From Channallabes apus (Eukaryota; Chordata; Actinopteri; Siluriformes; Clariidae), in contig CM060105.1 in NCBI GenBank assembly GCA_030522415.1, forward strand, positions 20,334,777 to 20,398,776: a stretch of DNA of 64,000 nt. Reading direction: 5' to 3'. The position numbers were made by a program, and so were the translations under genes. Positions 55,511 to 64,000 of the stretch are shown here, in pieces (position 1 is the first letter of the stretch; each line of letters begins with the position of its first letter). The notes beneath the pieces are model-generated. The model was not told where the DNA came from. It saw nothing but the letters and a program-made list of their open reading frames with translations, and made no database searches.

Positions 55511-56561
55511 ATATCAGCTCTGGAGTGCTCCCATCTTTGGATCTCAAACTGTTCAGAACATAATATTGCTTTTTGAATTAATAACCTAACAGTGCGTGGT
55601 ATTCATTCTGATGTTGTTTCATGCTTCCTTTTTTCTTTCCAAAAACATAACAAAGACATATTGTTTGTATATTGTATGTATTGAACACTGTCCTATCAAA
55701 ATGTTGCTGTACTGAATCCAGGTCACAAGCTAACATACCTTCACCCAACAGACTTTTTTTCTTTTTTTTTTTTCCTGAGTGGTGACATAGTCATAAATCA
55801 TTTGCCAATGAGCCCTATTTAAGGTGGGACCAAATTATGCTGCCTGTATGTAAGCTATCAGTGTGTTGATGAATTAGCTGCCATGAATAGGTATTCCTGA
55901 ATGACGCCGTCACTGTGCATTAAACCACCATGCAGCATGGCACACTAAAAGCTCTGGATCGTGCCCTCTCAGCTGGTATTCACATGATCAGAAATCATGC
56001 CAGATGGCAGAGGCAGAAAACGATGAGCTTCAAATAACTTTAATACTTTTCCCCCCCTTTTTTTCATAAAAAATGTACAACCTTAAAAAAAATAACAAAA
56101 AGAAAATCCCCTGCAGAGAACGATAAAACAATAACCATGCTGGAATGTTTAATTACTGAATTATAAGGTGAATCTACCGGATGGTGGGCACAGGTAGAGT
56201 GTAGATAGAGAGAGTGAGCACGCAAGAGAGAGAAATGACTGCCCGATGGAACACATGTGGCCATGAAAGTTTATTGTCTAATCATTCCGAGAAATGTGCG
56301 TGTCATGTGAATTACGCTGTAAAGAATGTATGCGCACAATTTTCCAATAGTTTCACTTCTTTCAAGGTAGAATGTTGGTTTTCTCATGAAACCTGTATTC
56401 GATTTAGAGTACATCTGCTTTAAGCAGGACATACTGTATGCTGTTTGTTTTCTGTGAAACTACTGTAGACGTATTAAGGTAACTAGCAAGCAAGGGTTTG
56501 TCAATATAGACAAACTGGCAGACAATGGCAGATTTACAGACCTTTTTTGTTTTAGGTTTAC
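55511..56561. other. Unassigned sequence with a candidate regulatory stretch
   Basis: 55830-56030 is non-repetitive (gttgatgaattagctgccatg, gtgcattaaaccaccatgcagcatgg) and looks like enhancer-type DNA. The rest is AT-rich. Confidence 0.3.
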
Positions 56562-56574
56562 TGATTATCTACAG

Positions 56575-56950
56575 GCGGCACGGTGGTGTAGTGATTAGCA
56601 CTGGCGCCTTGCACCTCCAGGGTCTGGGTTCGATTCCCCGGCCAGGCTCGATTCCCGTCTCTATGTGCATGGAGTTTGCATGTTCTCCCCGTGCTTGGTG
56701 TGTTTCCTCCGGGTACTCCGGTTTCCTCCCACAGTCCAAAGATATGCAGGTTAGGCTAATTGGCGTTCCTAAATTGCCCGTAGTGTGTGATTGGGTGTGT
56801 GAGTGTGTGTTTATGTGTGTGTGCCCTGCGATGGATTGGCACCCTGTCCAGGGTGTACCCCGCCTAGTGCCCGAAGTCTCCTGGGATAGACTCCAGGTCC
56901 CCCGCGACCCTGAACACAGGATTAAGCGGTATAGAAAATGAATGAATGAA
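56575..56950 (+). repeat. Full-length young SINE (DANA/V-SINE-like), plus orientation, 13-bp target duplication
   Basis: Starts gcggcacgg, has an A box (TGGTGTAGTGA, 56584-56594) and a perfect B box (GGTTCGATTCC, 56627-56637), then a duplicated B-box-like word (cgattcccg), the conserved core, the GT-rich segment, and a tail gaatgaatgaatgaa. Flanked by an exact 13-bp repeat TGATTATCTACAG at 56562-56574 and 56951-56963. Promoter boxes are intact, so it could be transcribed by Pol III. The 138-codon ORF across it is an artefact. Confidence 0.97.
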
Positions 56951-56963
56951 TGATTATCTACAG

Positions 56964-57296
56964 TACTGTATATGATAACATGGCCTGTTTAAAAAAATAT
57001 ATAATGATAAGCTGATGATCTGGAAGACGAATGGGCAATGAAATTTACTTTTTAAAATGTCAAATTCTAAAATAAGTGTCTGAGCTGATCAGACTCTGTC
57101 ACAAGGTAGGAGTAAGAGAAAAATATGATTAGAGACACTTTAAGTAGTGAGAATGATTGGAACAAAGATAGAAACCGGTGTGTCAGTGTTCAGCTGAGTG
57201 TGAAAGGGTAAATGTCTGGACTGGATTAAGATCCATGGGATTAGTACTGTAGCTATCACATGGTGCTAGTCAAATGTGAAGGAAAACATAAATACT
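56964..57296. other. Unassigned sequence
   Basis: Nothing recognised. Confidence 0.4.
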
Positions 57297-57560
57297 AAGA
57301 ATTACTCACTCATTCACTCACTCATTATCTATTCCACTTATAGGGTCACAGGGGTCTGGAGCAAACAGTATACTCCAGGAGACATAGGGAACGAGGTGGG
57401 GTACATCCTGGACAGGGTGCCAATCCATTGCAGGGCACATACATACACTCATTCACACACTCTGAGAAATTTGGGCACACCAATTAGTCTAAACTGCATG
57501 TCTTTGGACTGTGGGAAGAAACCCGTGCTAAGCACTATGCCACTGTGTCGCCCTTCTAAG
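57297..57560 (-). repeat. SINE copy (DANA/V-SINE-like), minus orientation
   Basis: Plus-strand tail actcattcactcactcattatctattcc, then ccaggagacatagggaacgaggtggggtac, gggtgccaatccattgcagggcac and gtctttggactgtggg. The core and B-box region are partly deleted (aacccgtgctaagcactatgcc joins directly). Confidence 0.88.
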
Positions 57561-57800
57561 GATTAAAAGTCTTTAAAAAAAACTCTTGTTATTAAACACA
57601 AAATCATTTTGTCAAATGTTTCATTTTGGATCCTGTGTTTCATAAAATGATATAAATTTACAAAGTTACTTTTGATGAAGATCAGATTTACTCTTTGGTT
57701 TAAAATCTAGGCAAGAGTTCTTGCTTTATTTTTTATTGTAAATGACAAATGGTACTTTTTCCCTTGCACCTCCAGCAGTTTAGGCCAAAGCCAGTCATAG
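57561..57800. other. Unassigned sequence
   Basis: Nothing recognised. Confidence 0.4.
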
Positions 57801-58429
57801 GTTTATATTACAAGCTACACTGTTTATTGTGACTTTTCTGGTCAGATCAGATTTGCATGTCATGATGGTTCACATTCATAATTACAAGTGACTTTTTTAG
57901 TGACTATACTGTACATGCCTGTCCTCTGAAATCTCACACATGCACACATCGATACATCTTTGCTCAAGGTCAAACACATCTTATTCATGATTCATTCATT
58001 TCAATGGATTTTAGTCAAAATATGCTCAGGGATCTTGCTATTAGAGGACGGCAAGCAGAAAGTTGGCTGGATTAGTTGAGGTCCAGAAGAAGAAAGACAG
58101 GAAGCAAGATGTCTTACTTTAGGTGTTTTAGCAGCCATCATTAGCGCTGCTATGGAGCAAAAAGTGAAATGAATTCCTATCTGACCATTCTCATTCATGT
58201 CGCATGACCGTGTATTAGATAACTGTTTTACCTATACTAACATTTAGTCATAAATTTAAGGGAAATTCTAAGCAAATGTCACAATCCTAAGAATTTTCTT
58301 AGAATTTCGTCACTAGAAGTGACTTTTAGGCTTAATAAGCTTTGTGAATACAGGCCCAGATCTGTGTCACATTAGGGTAATAAAAAAAAAACATACATTC
58401 TGAGTCACTTCAGGCTGGTAACATGAGCA
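57801..58429. mobile_element. TA-flanked MITE, copy C, with a further insertion
   Basis: Shares ttacaagctacactg, ggtcagatcagatttgcatgtcatgatggtt, tctgagtcactt and caggctggtaac with copies A and B. The left end is eroded. The stretch 58213-58362 is absent from copies A and B and ends tttgtgaatacaggccc, so it appears to be a piece of another element inserted within. Confidence 0.7.
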
Positions 58430-58814
58430 TAGTCTTAATGGATGAACCACACTCTTTAAATTCTGGTAAAAACAGCAAAGTAAAATCGAAGAGGCTTCTG
58501 ATTGACAGGAGTTACTCTGTGTGGGTGGTTCTATAATGATACACTTTTGTCTGTTATCAACTGTTTCAGAGGTGTCAAACATAGGGTCTGTAGGCTGAAA
58601 TGGTTTAAATTTAATGAATTTTTTTAATCAACGCACCTACTGCAATCATGCTTCTACGTTGTGGTGCTTGAAAAAAAAAATTTAATTGGCTTAATTAATT
58701 AAAAAAAAGGCTTTTAAAACCAGAGTTTAATGTTGTACTTAGTGGTGGAGGTTTTAATAAAGGTTAGCTATTATGCCTAATACACACAGTACACACCCAC
58801 TGCCTCATTGGTGG
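58430..58814. other. Unassigned sequence
   Basis: Nothing recognised. Confidence 0.4.
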
Positions 58815-58825
58815 AGTACAATATT

Positions 58826-59180
58826 CATTCATTCATTCATCTTCTATACCGCTTTATCCTGTATTAGGGTCGCGGGGACCTGGAGCCTATCCCAGGAGAC
58901 TCAGGGCACGAGGCAGGGTACACCCTGGACAGCATGCCAATCCATCGCAGAGCACACACACACACACACTCATTCACACACTATGGTCAATTTGGGAATG
59001 CCAATTAGCCTAATCTGCATGTCTTTTGACTGTGGGAGGAAACCGGAGTAACCCGGAGCGTTACCCACCAAGCATGGGGAGAACATGCACACAGAGGCAA
59101 GTATCAAACCTGCCTGGGAATTGAACCCAGACACTGGAGGTGCAAGGTGACAGCGATAACCACTAAGCCACTGTGTCTTC
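58826..59180 (-). repeat. SINE copy 1 of the pair, minus orientation
   Basis: Runs on the plus strand from a cattcattcattcat tail through gggtcgcggggacctggagcctatcc, the core (complement ggaaaccggagtaacccgg) and B box complement (gggaattgaaccc, about 59117-59129) to the head cactaagccactgtgtc. It carries more substitutions than copy 2. Confidence 0.92.
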
Positions 59181-59251
59181 CCAAAGCATCATAAGGTTTA
59201 TAACTAAACCTCTGTGACGCAGTTGGAGTTAAAGATGCTTTAGAAATAATG

Positions 59252-59630
59252 TATTCATTCATTCATTCATTTTCTATACCACTTAATACTGTGTTCAGGG
59301 TCACGTGGGACCTGGAGCCTATCCCAGGAGACTTCGGGCACTAGGCGGGGTACACCCTGGACAGGGTGCCAATCCATCGCAGGGCACACACACATACACA
59401 CACTCACACACCCAATCACACACTACGGGCAATTTGGGAACACCAATTAGCCTACCTAATATCTTTGGACTGTGGGAGGAACTTCCTCCGGAGTACCCGG
59501 AGGAAACCCACCAAGGGAGAACATGCAAACTCCATGCACACAGAGACGGGAATCGAGCCTGGCCGGGAATCGAACCCGGACCTTGGAGGTGCAAGGCGAC
59601 AGTGCTAACCACTACACCACCGTGCCGCCT
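59252..59630 (-). repeat. SINE copy 2 of the pair, minus orientation, young
   Basis: Near-identical to the copies at 41.1 and 56.6 kb. It keeps tail, core, B box complement (gggaatcgaaccc) and the exact head ending ccgtgccgcc at 59630. It has small indels around cttcctccggagtacccgg. Confidence 0.95.
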
Positions 59631-59641
59631 AGTACAATATT

Positions 59642-60903
59642 TGGTTCATAAAATAGAAGGTTTGGTTCATATAAGCTGCTGAGACCAGAGTTTTAGCAGT
59701 GTTTTATTAAAAAGTGCCAGAAGGTAAGGAGCCCTATGCCAAGTACTACAAACTGACCCCACCTTTCATGCAAAACTCTTTCTTTAATTCAAGACCACAG
59801 GATTTTGTTAAAACATCATGTGGCTTTTCTCTATTGGACCTAATATCCAATTATGAAAACAGATTTTATGAAACTGCTTTTATGTTTATGATACCTTTTT
59901 TCCGCCCAATGCTTAAATATGATCATCCCTTTTTTACTGAAAGAGGGAAAACAATGAATGGGAAAGCTGCAGTCTGTGGGTCAGTCAATGGAGCCAAATG
60001 ATGCAGTAGATTTCAGCCAAAAAATAAAAGCGCCCCAGAGTATTTATCATAGACAGGAAATCATTTACTATCTAGCAGCTGCATGGAGCATCAACAGGCA
60101 GTCTTAAGGGAAATGATTGGGGAAAGAAAAAAAAAACACACACACACTCACAGAGGGAAAGAGACGAATACAATACCAGGTCCAGAGGAACAATCCATCC
60201 ATCACTGGCCATTAGTAGCTATATGGATACCCTTCAATGGCTGTCAACCAAGCAAGGAGCTGATATGGCTCTGATTGTATTTGGTCACTGCTAACTATGA
60301 GTGATGATGGTATTACTAGTGCTTGGGCTTATTTCTAGTCCCCCCCAAATCCAGCATATGTCTATAGGGGACACAAGACTTGATGTTATACTGCTGTACT
60401 ATATGAATAATGCCATACTTAAGGGTGAAACTCATTAAATTTGCTTTGGATCTACTAGATCAACCAATGACCAATTAGGCATTACTCATGGTGCAGTATA
60501 ATGAAGTAAAAGCTAGCTCGAATACTCAGTGCTCAAATGGATATTTTAATCAGGGCATGATGCAGACAGCAGCAGGAGGAGCTATAGGGAGCAGTTCATT
60601 AGCAATAATTAACTACACATCCCAAGGCACCCTGCACAATGTCAAATCACAAGGAGAATGGACTGGCGAGTCTAGCTATAAATTTAGCTACACACAGTTA
60701 TGTACATAGTACCACACACACATACTGTAAACTCATATTAGCAGAATCCAGGGGGTGGTTTAAGACAATTTGCGCTTTGTGACTTTTTATCATGGTGGTA
60801 CAGTATGTGTTATAAGTTGTGTAAATGAATATGATCAGCAATTGATATGGGATTCAAATGATGTATGATGGTTAAACTGTGTGATGATTAAAATGTTTAA
60901 CTG
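59642..60903. other. Unassigned sequence, possible regulatory DNA
   Basis: The 95-codon ORF 59714-60001 (starting MPEGKEPYAK) has no domain I recognise, no splice context and no homologous feel. 59940-60010 and 60500-60680 are non-repetitive and could be conserved non-coding DNA. Confidence 0.35.
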
Positions 60904-60947
60904 TTTAACCACTGTGTATCTTCATGTATGAATATTATGTGCATAGA
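60904..60947. repeat. 44-bp exact direct repeat, left copy
   Basis: Identical over 44 bp to 62725-62768 (tttaaccactgtgtatcttc ... gtgcataga). It ends exactly at the left border of the hAT element. Confidence 0.95.
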
Positions 60948-62233
60948 CAGGGGTGGACTGGGACCAAAACGTGGCCGTGGACTTTCTGGCCCACAGCAGC
61001 CCACATCTGAGCTGCCAATACATTGGCTTATTAATGTAGAGATACATTTTTAACACCAGTTACAAGTATAAAAATATAGCACAATACAGAAATCAATGCT
61101 TTGATTTGGGTCATATTAGTAAAACAAAGAAACAAAGGAAAGAACATCAAGACAACCAATAAGCTGTATATTAATCTATATATAAATCTATAAATACAAT
61201 ATTTTAAAAAGAATGGCAATAAAAATGAACAGGTAAGCTGAAGTAAAATCAGTGGCAACATAAGCTTACGCTAGTAAACACAAACTTATTTTAATTATTA
61301 TGGTATTCAATATTAATTTGAAATAAGGCTGAGAAACATTATTTTGAATTGTCTACCATAATAATCACTAGCACGAGTTAATGCTGCGACTGATTTTATT
61401 CCAGCTTACCTGTTCAGGTTGATTGTGATTGTAATGTAAATGACCGTGATGTTAGAGCCATCAGAGCCTGCGGACCTATAATTTTTCTTCACAACAAAGG
61501 CAGAATCTGTACATTTGAAGCGTTTCACAGCATTTACCTCTAAAACTTTTTCTTATTTTGGTGTAACTTTCAGCGTCACCTTTTCTTCTTCCTCCTTTTC
61601 ATTCATTGAAATTATTATTAATTTACTCAAAGAAATTCGCTGCATCGAGATATCTCTCCCTCCGTAAATTAAAAGTGAAGGTGTCTAGTTAATATTGAGG
61701 GAGGTCTAAACATCTGCATGCGCGGTAACATAAACACGCTGTTAGCTTCTCCGCTTTATTTTAATGTTGCTCATGGCAGCGTAACAGCTCGTTAATTCAT
61801 GCTCGTGTACTGATGAGATGGACAAACTGCTCGATGCCCGTTCTTTTATTTGCTGCATTGTCAGGTTATAGTACAAACTTTCGGGTGGATCCTGCACTTA
61901 AATCCAACTAAAAACTACTGAAAAGAAAAGAAAACTCAAGCTCTATATACCAGCTTACATCTCGCATTCACACACACCAGACCCACAATGCATCTCTCGC
62001 ACTGGACTACACTCCCGTAAACAACTGTCGTAAATCAACCTCTCTCTCCCGCAACAACATGCTCTTTGCCGTCGGCGTCCGTGCGATCGACGTGCTCATC
62101 CATATGAGTAGGAGCGAGATGCAATATTATGGTTTCCGTCATTTTTTATATATTTGCGTACTGACTGGGCACTGGGCGTACTGACGGCCCACCGGGAAAA
62201 CTCCCGGTACTCCAGATGGCCAGTCCGCCACTG
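60948..62233. mobile_element. hAT element, non-autonomous, 1,286 bp
   Basis: Ends CAGGGGTGGACTGG and, on the minus strand, CAGTGGCGGACTGG match at 12 of 14 positions. Flanking 8-mers tgcataga (60940-60947) and tgcatagg (62234-62241) match at 7 of 8, fitting the hAT 8-bp duplication. No hAT dimerisation or RNase H-type domain is encoded. The right third (61700-62200) is more GC-rich and may come from a promoter-like region. Confidence 0.85.
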
Positions 62234-62241
62234 TGCATAGG

Positions 62242-62375
62242 TGTTAAGGGCTTCCAATAAAAAAAATCCTACATCATTACACCAACAGGTGCAGATGCCG
62301 AATACTGACTATACCATCTTCATGTGGCATAAAAAAATCACTCAATCTTTATAGTGTTTATCATGCACATGAGCG
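62242..62375. other. Short unassigned spacer
   Basis: Nothing recognised. Confidence 0.4.
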
Positions 62376-62562
62376 CATGAGGCCAGGAACACCCTAGATG
62401 AGTTGCCAATCTATTGCAGGACACATAAGCATATACAGTACACTCACTAAACACACTACAAGCAATTTGGAAATGCAGGTTACCCTAATGCACTGTGGGA
62501 GGAAACCCAGAGGAAACCCACCAAGCATAGGGAAAACATGCAAACTCCATGCACGCAGAAAA
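62376..62562 (-). repeat. SINE fragment (DANA/V-SINE-like), minus orientation
   Basis: Words gatgagttgccaatctattgcaggacac, gtgggaggaaacccagaggaaacccaccaagcatagggaaaacatgcaaactccatgcac follow the reversed SINE order. The head with the B box and the GAAT tail are lost. Confidence 0.85.
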
Positions 62563-62724
62563 ATGTTAAATGTCTTAATCCTAGGAACAAGTGTGGTCCT
62601 TTATGTGTGCAGTCTCGGCTACTCTCTCTCTCTCTTCAACAAAACATTTCTTTTCTGCTTGAATGAGCAAGTGTTTCTAATACTGAACTGTATATCTCTC
62701 ATTAGCCAGCCAAATATTTAACCA

Positions 62725-62768
62725 TTTAACCACTGTGTATCTTCATGTATGAATATTATGTGCATAGA
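62725..62768. repeat. 44-bp exact direct repeat, right copy
   Basis: Identical to 60904-60947, about 1.8 kb apart. Sequence outside the 44 bp is unrelated on both sides. Confidence 0.95.
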
Positions 62769-64000
62769 TTTTTTCCCCCTGTAAAAGGTCATCATTATTG
62801 ACTGATGTAATGGTATTTAGTCTAATTATGTATTGCCACATAAATATACAGTACCTTATTGGAAACACCATTCGTAATGTACCCCATTTTAAATCACTGC
62901 ATGATAATAGACTTCCTAATAAACTTTCTCTCTTTCTCTCTGACATATATACACACACCCACAGTCGAGCTGTACATGCGATCCTGATGCTGCTTGATGT
63001 GATGCGAGTGCTAGCTTCTGACACACTTCTACCGCTGTTTCTCCTCTTACCGCCTGATTCATCCTGATGCTCATACTACTGCTTGGAGCTTCTGACTCAC
63101 CTTCATCATCTGTAGACAGTCCCGGCAAGGACAACCTACAGATTTGCCCTTCACACAAAACAGTTTATGTGCATAATCTCACCTGGATGAAATCGCATTC
63201 TGGATTTGTACGTAATAGCTGCTGCTACACAAACAGAAAGACTTGTTTTGTGCTCACTCATGTGCTTATACAGCTGCGTACTGTACGGTTTCAAATGATG
63301 ACTATCTATCTGATACTTTCCCTTTTGAAAAAAAAAAAAGTTCCTTGCCACTGTCACAACTGGTTTGCTCATTAGGGATCTAAATCTGCGCCTGGGTTTC
63401 TGTAAGGCTCCTTTTTGACAATATCTATTGTTAAAAGAGGAATCGAATACATTTGGAACATTTAAATACCACACGCTTTTGCACTTTCCTGACACCAGAA
63501 TGACAGTGTATCCATAAAGGTAAGACGTTATAAAGGGTGATGGAGAAAGATTTTTCAAACAAATGACGAAGCAGCAGTATTTTTCTCACACCATGACACT
63601 GAGACACATTTAGTGCCTCTATAACCATTACTATCTTTTCTGCCGTGAAATATTCCACAAGGGTTTGAGCATTGCACCTGGATGAATTAGCTGTTATAAA
63701 GAGACATGCACATTGGTCTTCTCTGACTAAGGTAATATGCTTCATCAATGGCTTATTGTGGAGTTAAACATTTGTTTCAAAGATAATGGACAGTAATTTG
63801 TTAATTAACATTATCAAAAGAGGTTGCATTAATTGCCTACTAGAATGCTGTACAGTTGATTGACGCTCCCCATTCATTCATCATCTCCTGCTTTAGCTTT
63901 AGTCAGAGTCTGACATACTGCATTCAAAACATTTATTAATTAAATTCAAGCAGGTATTACATTAGAAGCTAGATAACGACTTTATAAGCCCATTTGTTTG
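62769..64000. other. Unassigned sequence to the window end
   Basis: Mixed sequence with short CT runs and short ORFs overlapping on both strands (62743-63748). No domain, splice pair or named repeat recognised. Confidence 0.4.

Larger units (their letters stand above)
58815..59641 (-). mobile_element. Two-SINE unit sharing one 11-bp target duplication
   Basis: The direct repeat AGTACAATATT at 58815-58825 and 59631-59641 brackets two minus-strand SINEs (58826-59180 and 59252-59630) and 71 bp of non-SINE sequence between them. Neither SINE has its own matching flanks. This suggests that the pair moved as a single unit or was joined by a later event. Confidence 0.7.

Noticed and set aside
56575..56650. 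tRNA gene call on the SINE head (A and B boxes present)
   Set aside because: The head is followed by the conserved SINE core, not a tRNA 3' half, and it cannot form a cloverleaf; it is a tRNA-derived SINE.
56525..56941. 138-codon ORF
   Set aside because: Translation of the full-length SINE; the same peptide pieces recur at 23.2, 41.2 and 59.4 kb on either strand.
59305..59682. 125-codon ORF and the 97-codon ORF opposite
   Set aside because: Both are SINE copy 2 read in different frames.
59714..60001. 95-codon ORF starting MPEGKEPYAK
   Set aside because: Composition is not clearly non-coding, but there is no recognised motif, promoter or splice context; left as unassigned.

Overview
The window looks like non-coding DNA from a bony fish (teleost). 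The reasons are AT-rich, microsatellite-dense sequence, a tRNA-derived SINE of the DANA/V-SINE type with a GAAT-repeat tail, Tc1 elements with 213-bp inverted repeats, CACTA (EnSpm) elements whose ends read CACTGTAA, hAT and Tigger relics, and several short repeats familiar from fish genomes. A catfish-like genome is possible, but I cannot prove the order from sequence alone. I found no convincing exon of a host protein-coding gene, and no rRNA, free-standing tRNA gene, CRISPR array or bacterial-style operon. The window is best read as an intergenic or large-intron region shaped by transposons.

Layout. 0-9 kb: a palindrome-rich TAC/GTA region split by a 435-bp hAT MITE with a perfect 8-bp target duplication, old SINE pieces and two minisatellites. 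9-18 kb: mostly unassigned sequence, an old teleost repeat (10.6-11.3 kb), a long TG microsatellite, a SINE, two CTCF-like motifs (7.9 and 15.5 kb, facing each other) and a Tc1 relic. 18.8-21.9 kb: a CACTA element carrying two exon-like modules on the minus strand and a complete but broken Tc1. 22-29 kb: SINEs, a TA-flanked MITE, a CT-rich pseudo-tandem block and a Tigger remnant that keeps the start of its transposase. 29.75-33.17 kb: a CACTA element with a promoter-like first exon, containing a second CACTA element that carries a last-exon-like ORF with a polyadenylation signal. 33-48 kb: unassigned sequence, a second MITE copy, a probable solo LTR, an LTR 3' fragment, SINEs and three Tc1 relics. 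48-64 kb: an AT-run foldback, a hAT-like insertion inside an older repeat, a truncated Tc1 related to the one at 20 kb, a third MITE copy, a dense SINE cluster including a two-SINE unit with one shared target duplication, and a hAT element flanked by a 44-bp exact repeat.

The main biological interest is in the mobile elements. All three CACTA-type elements carry segments that look like spliced exons, and one carries a perfect NRF1-type promoter palindrome. This suggests capture of host gene parts, or remnants of the elements' own genes. Several unassigned stretches (16.4, 27.4, 47.6, 49.6, 54.5, 55.8 and 59.9-60.7 kb) have a mixed, non-repetitive composition and could be conserved regulatory elements of a distant gene. 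That can only be tested by alignment to other fish.
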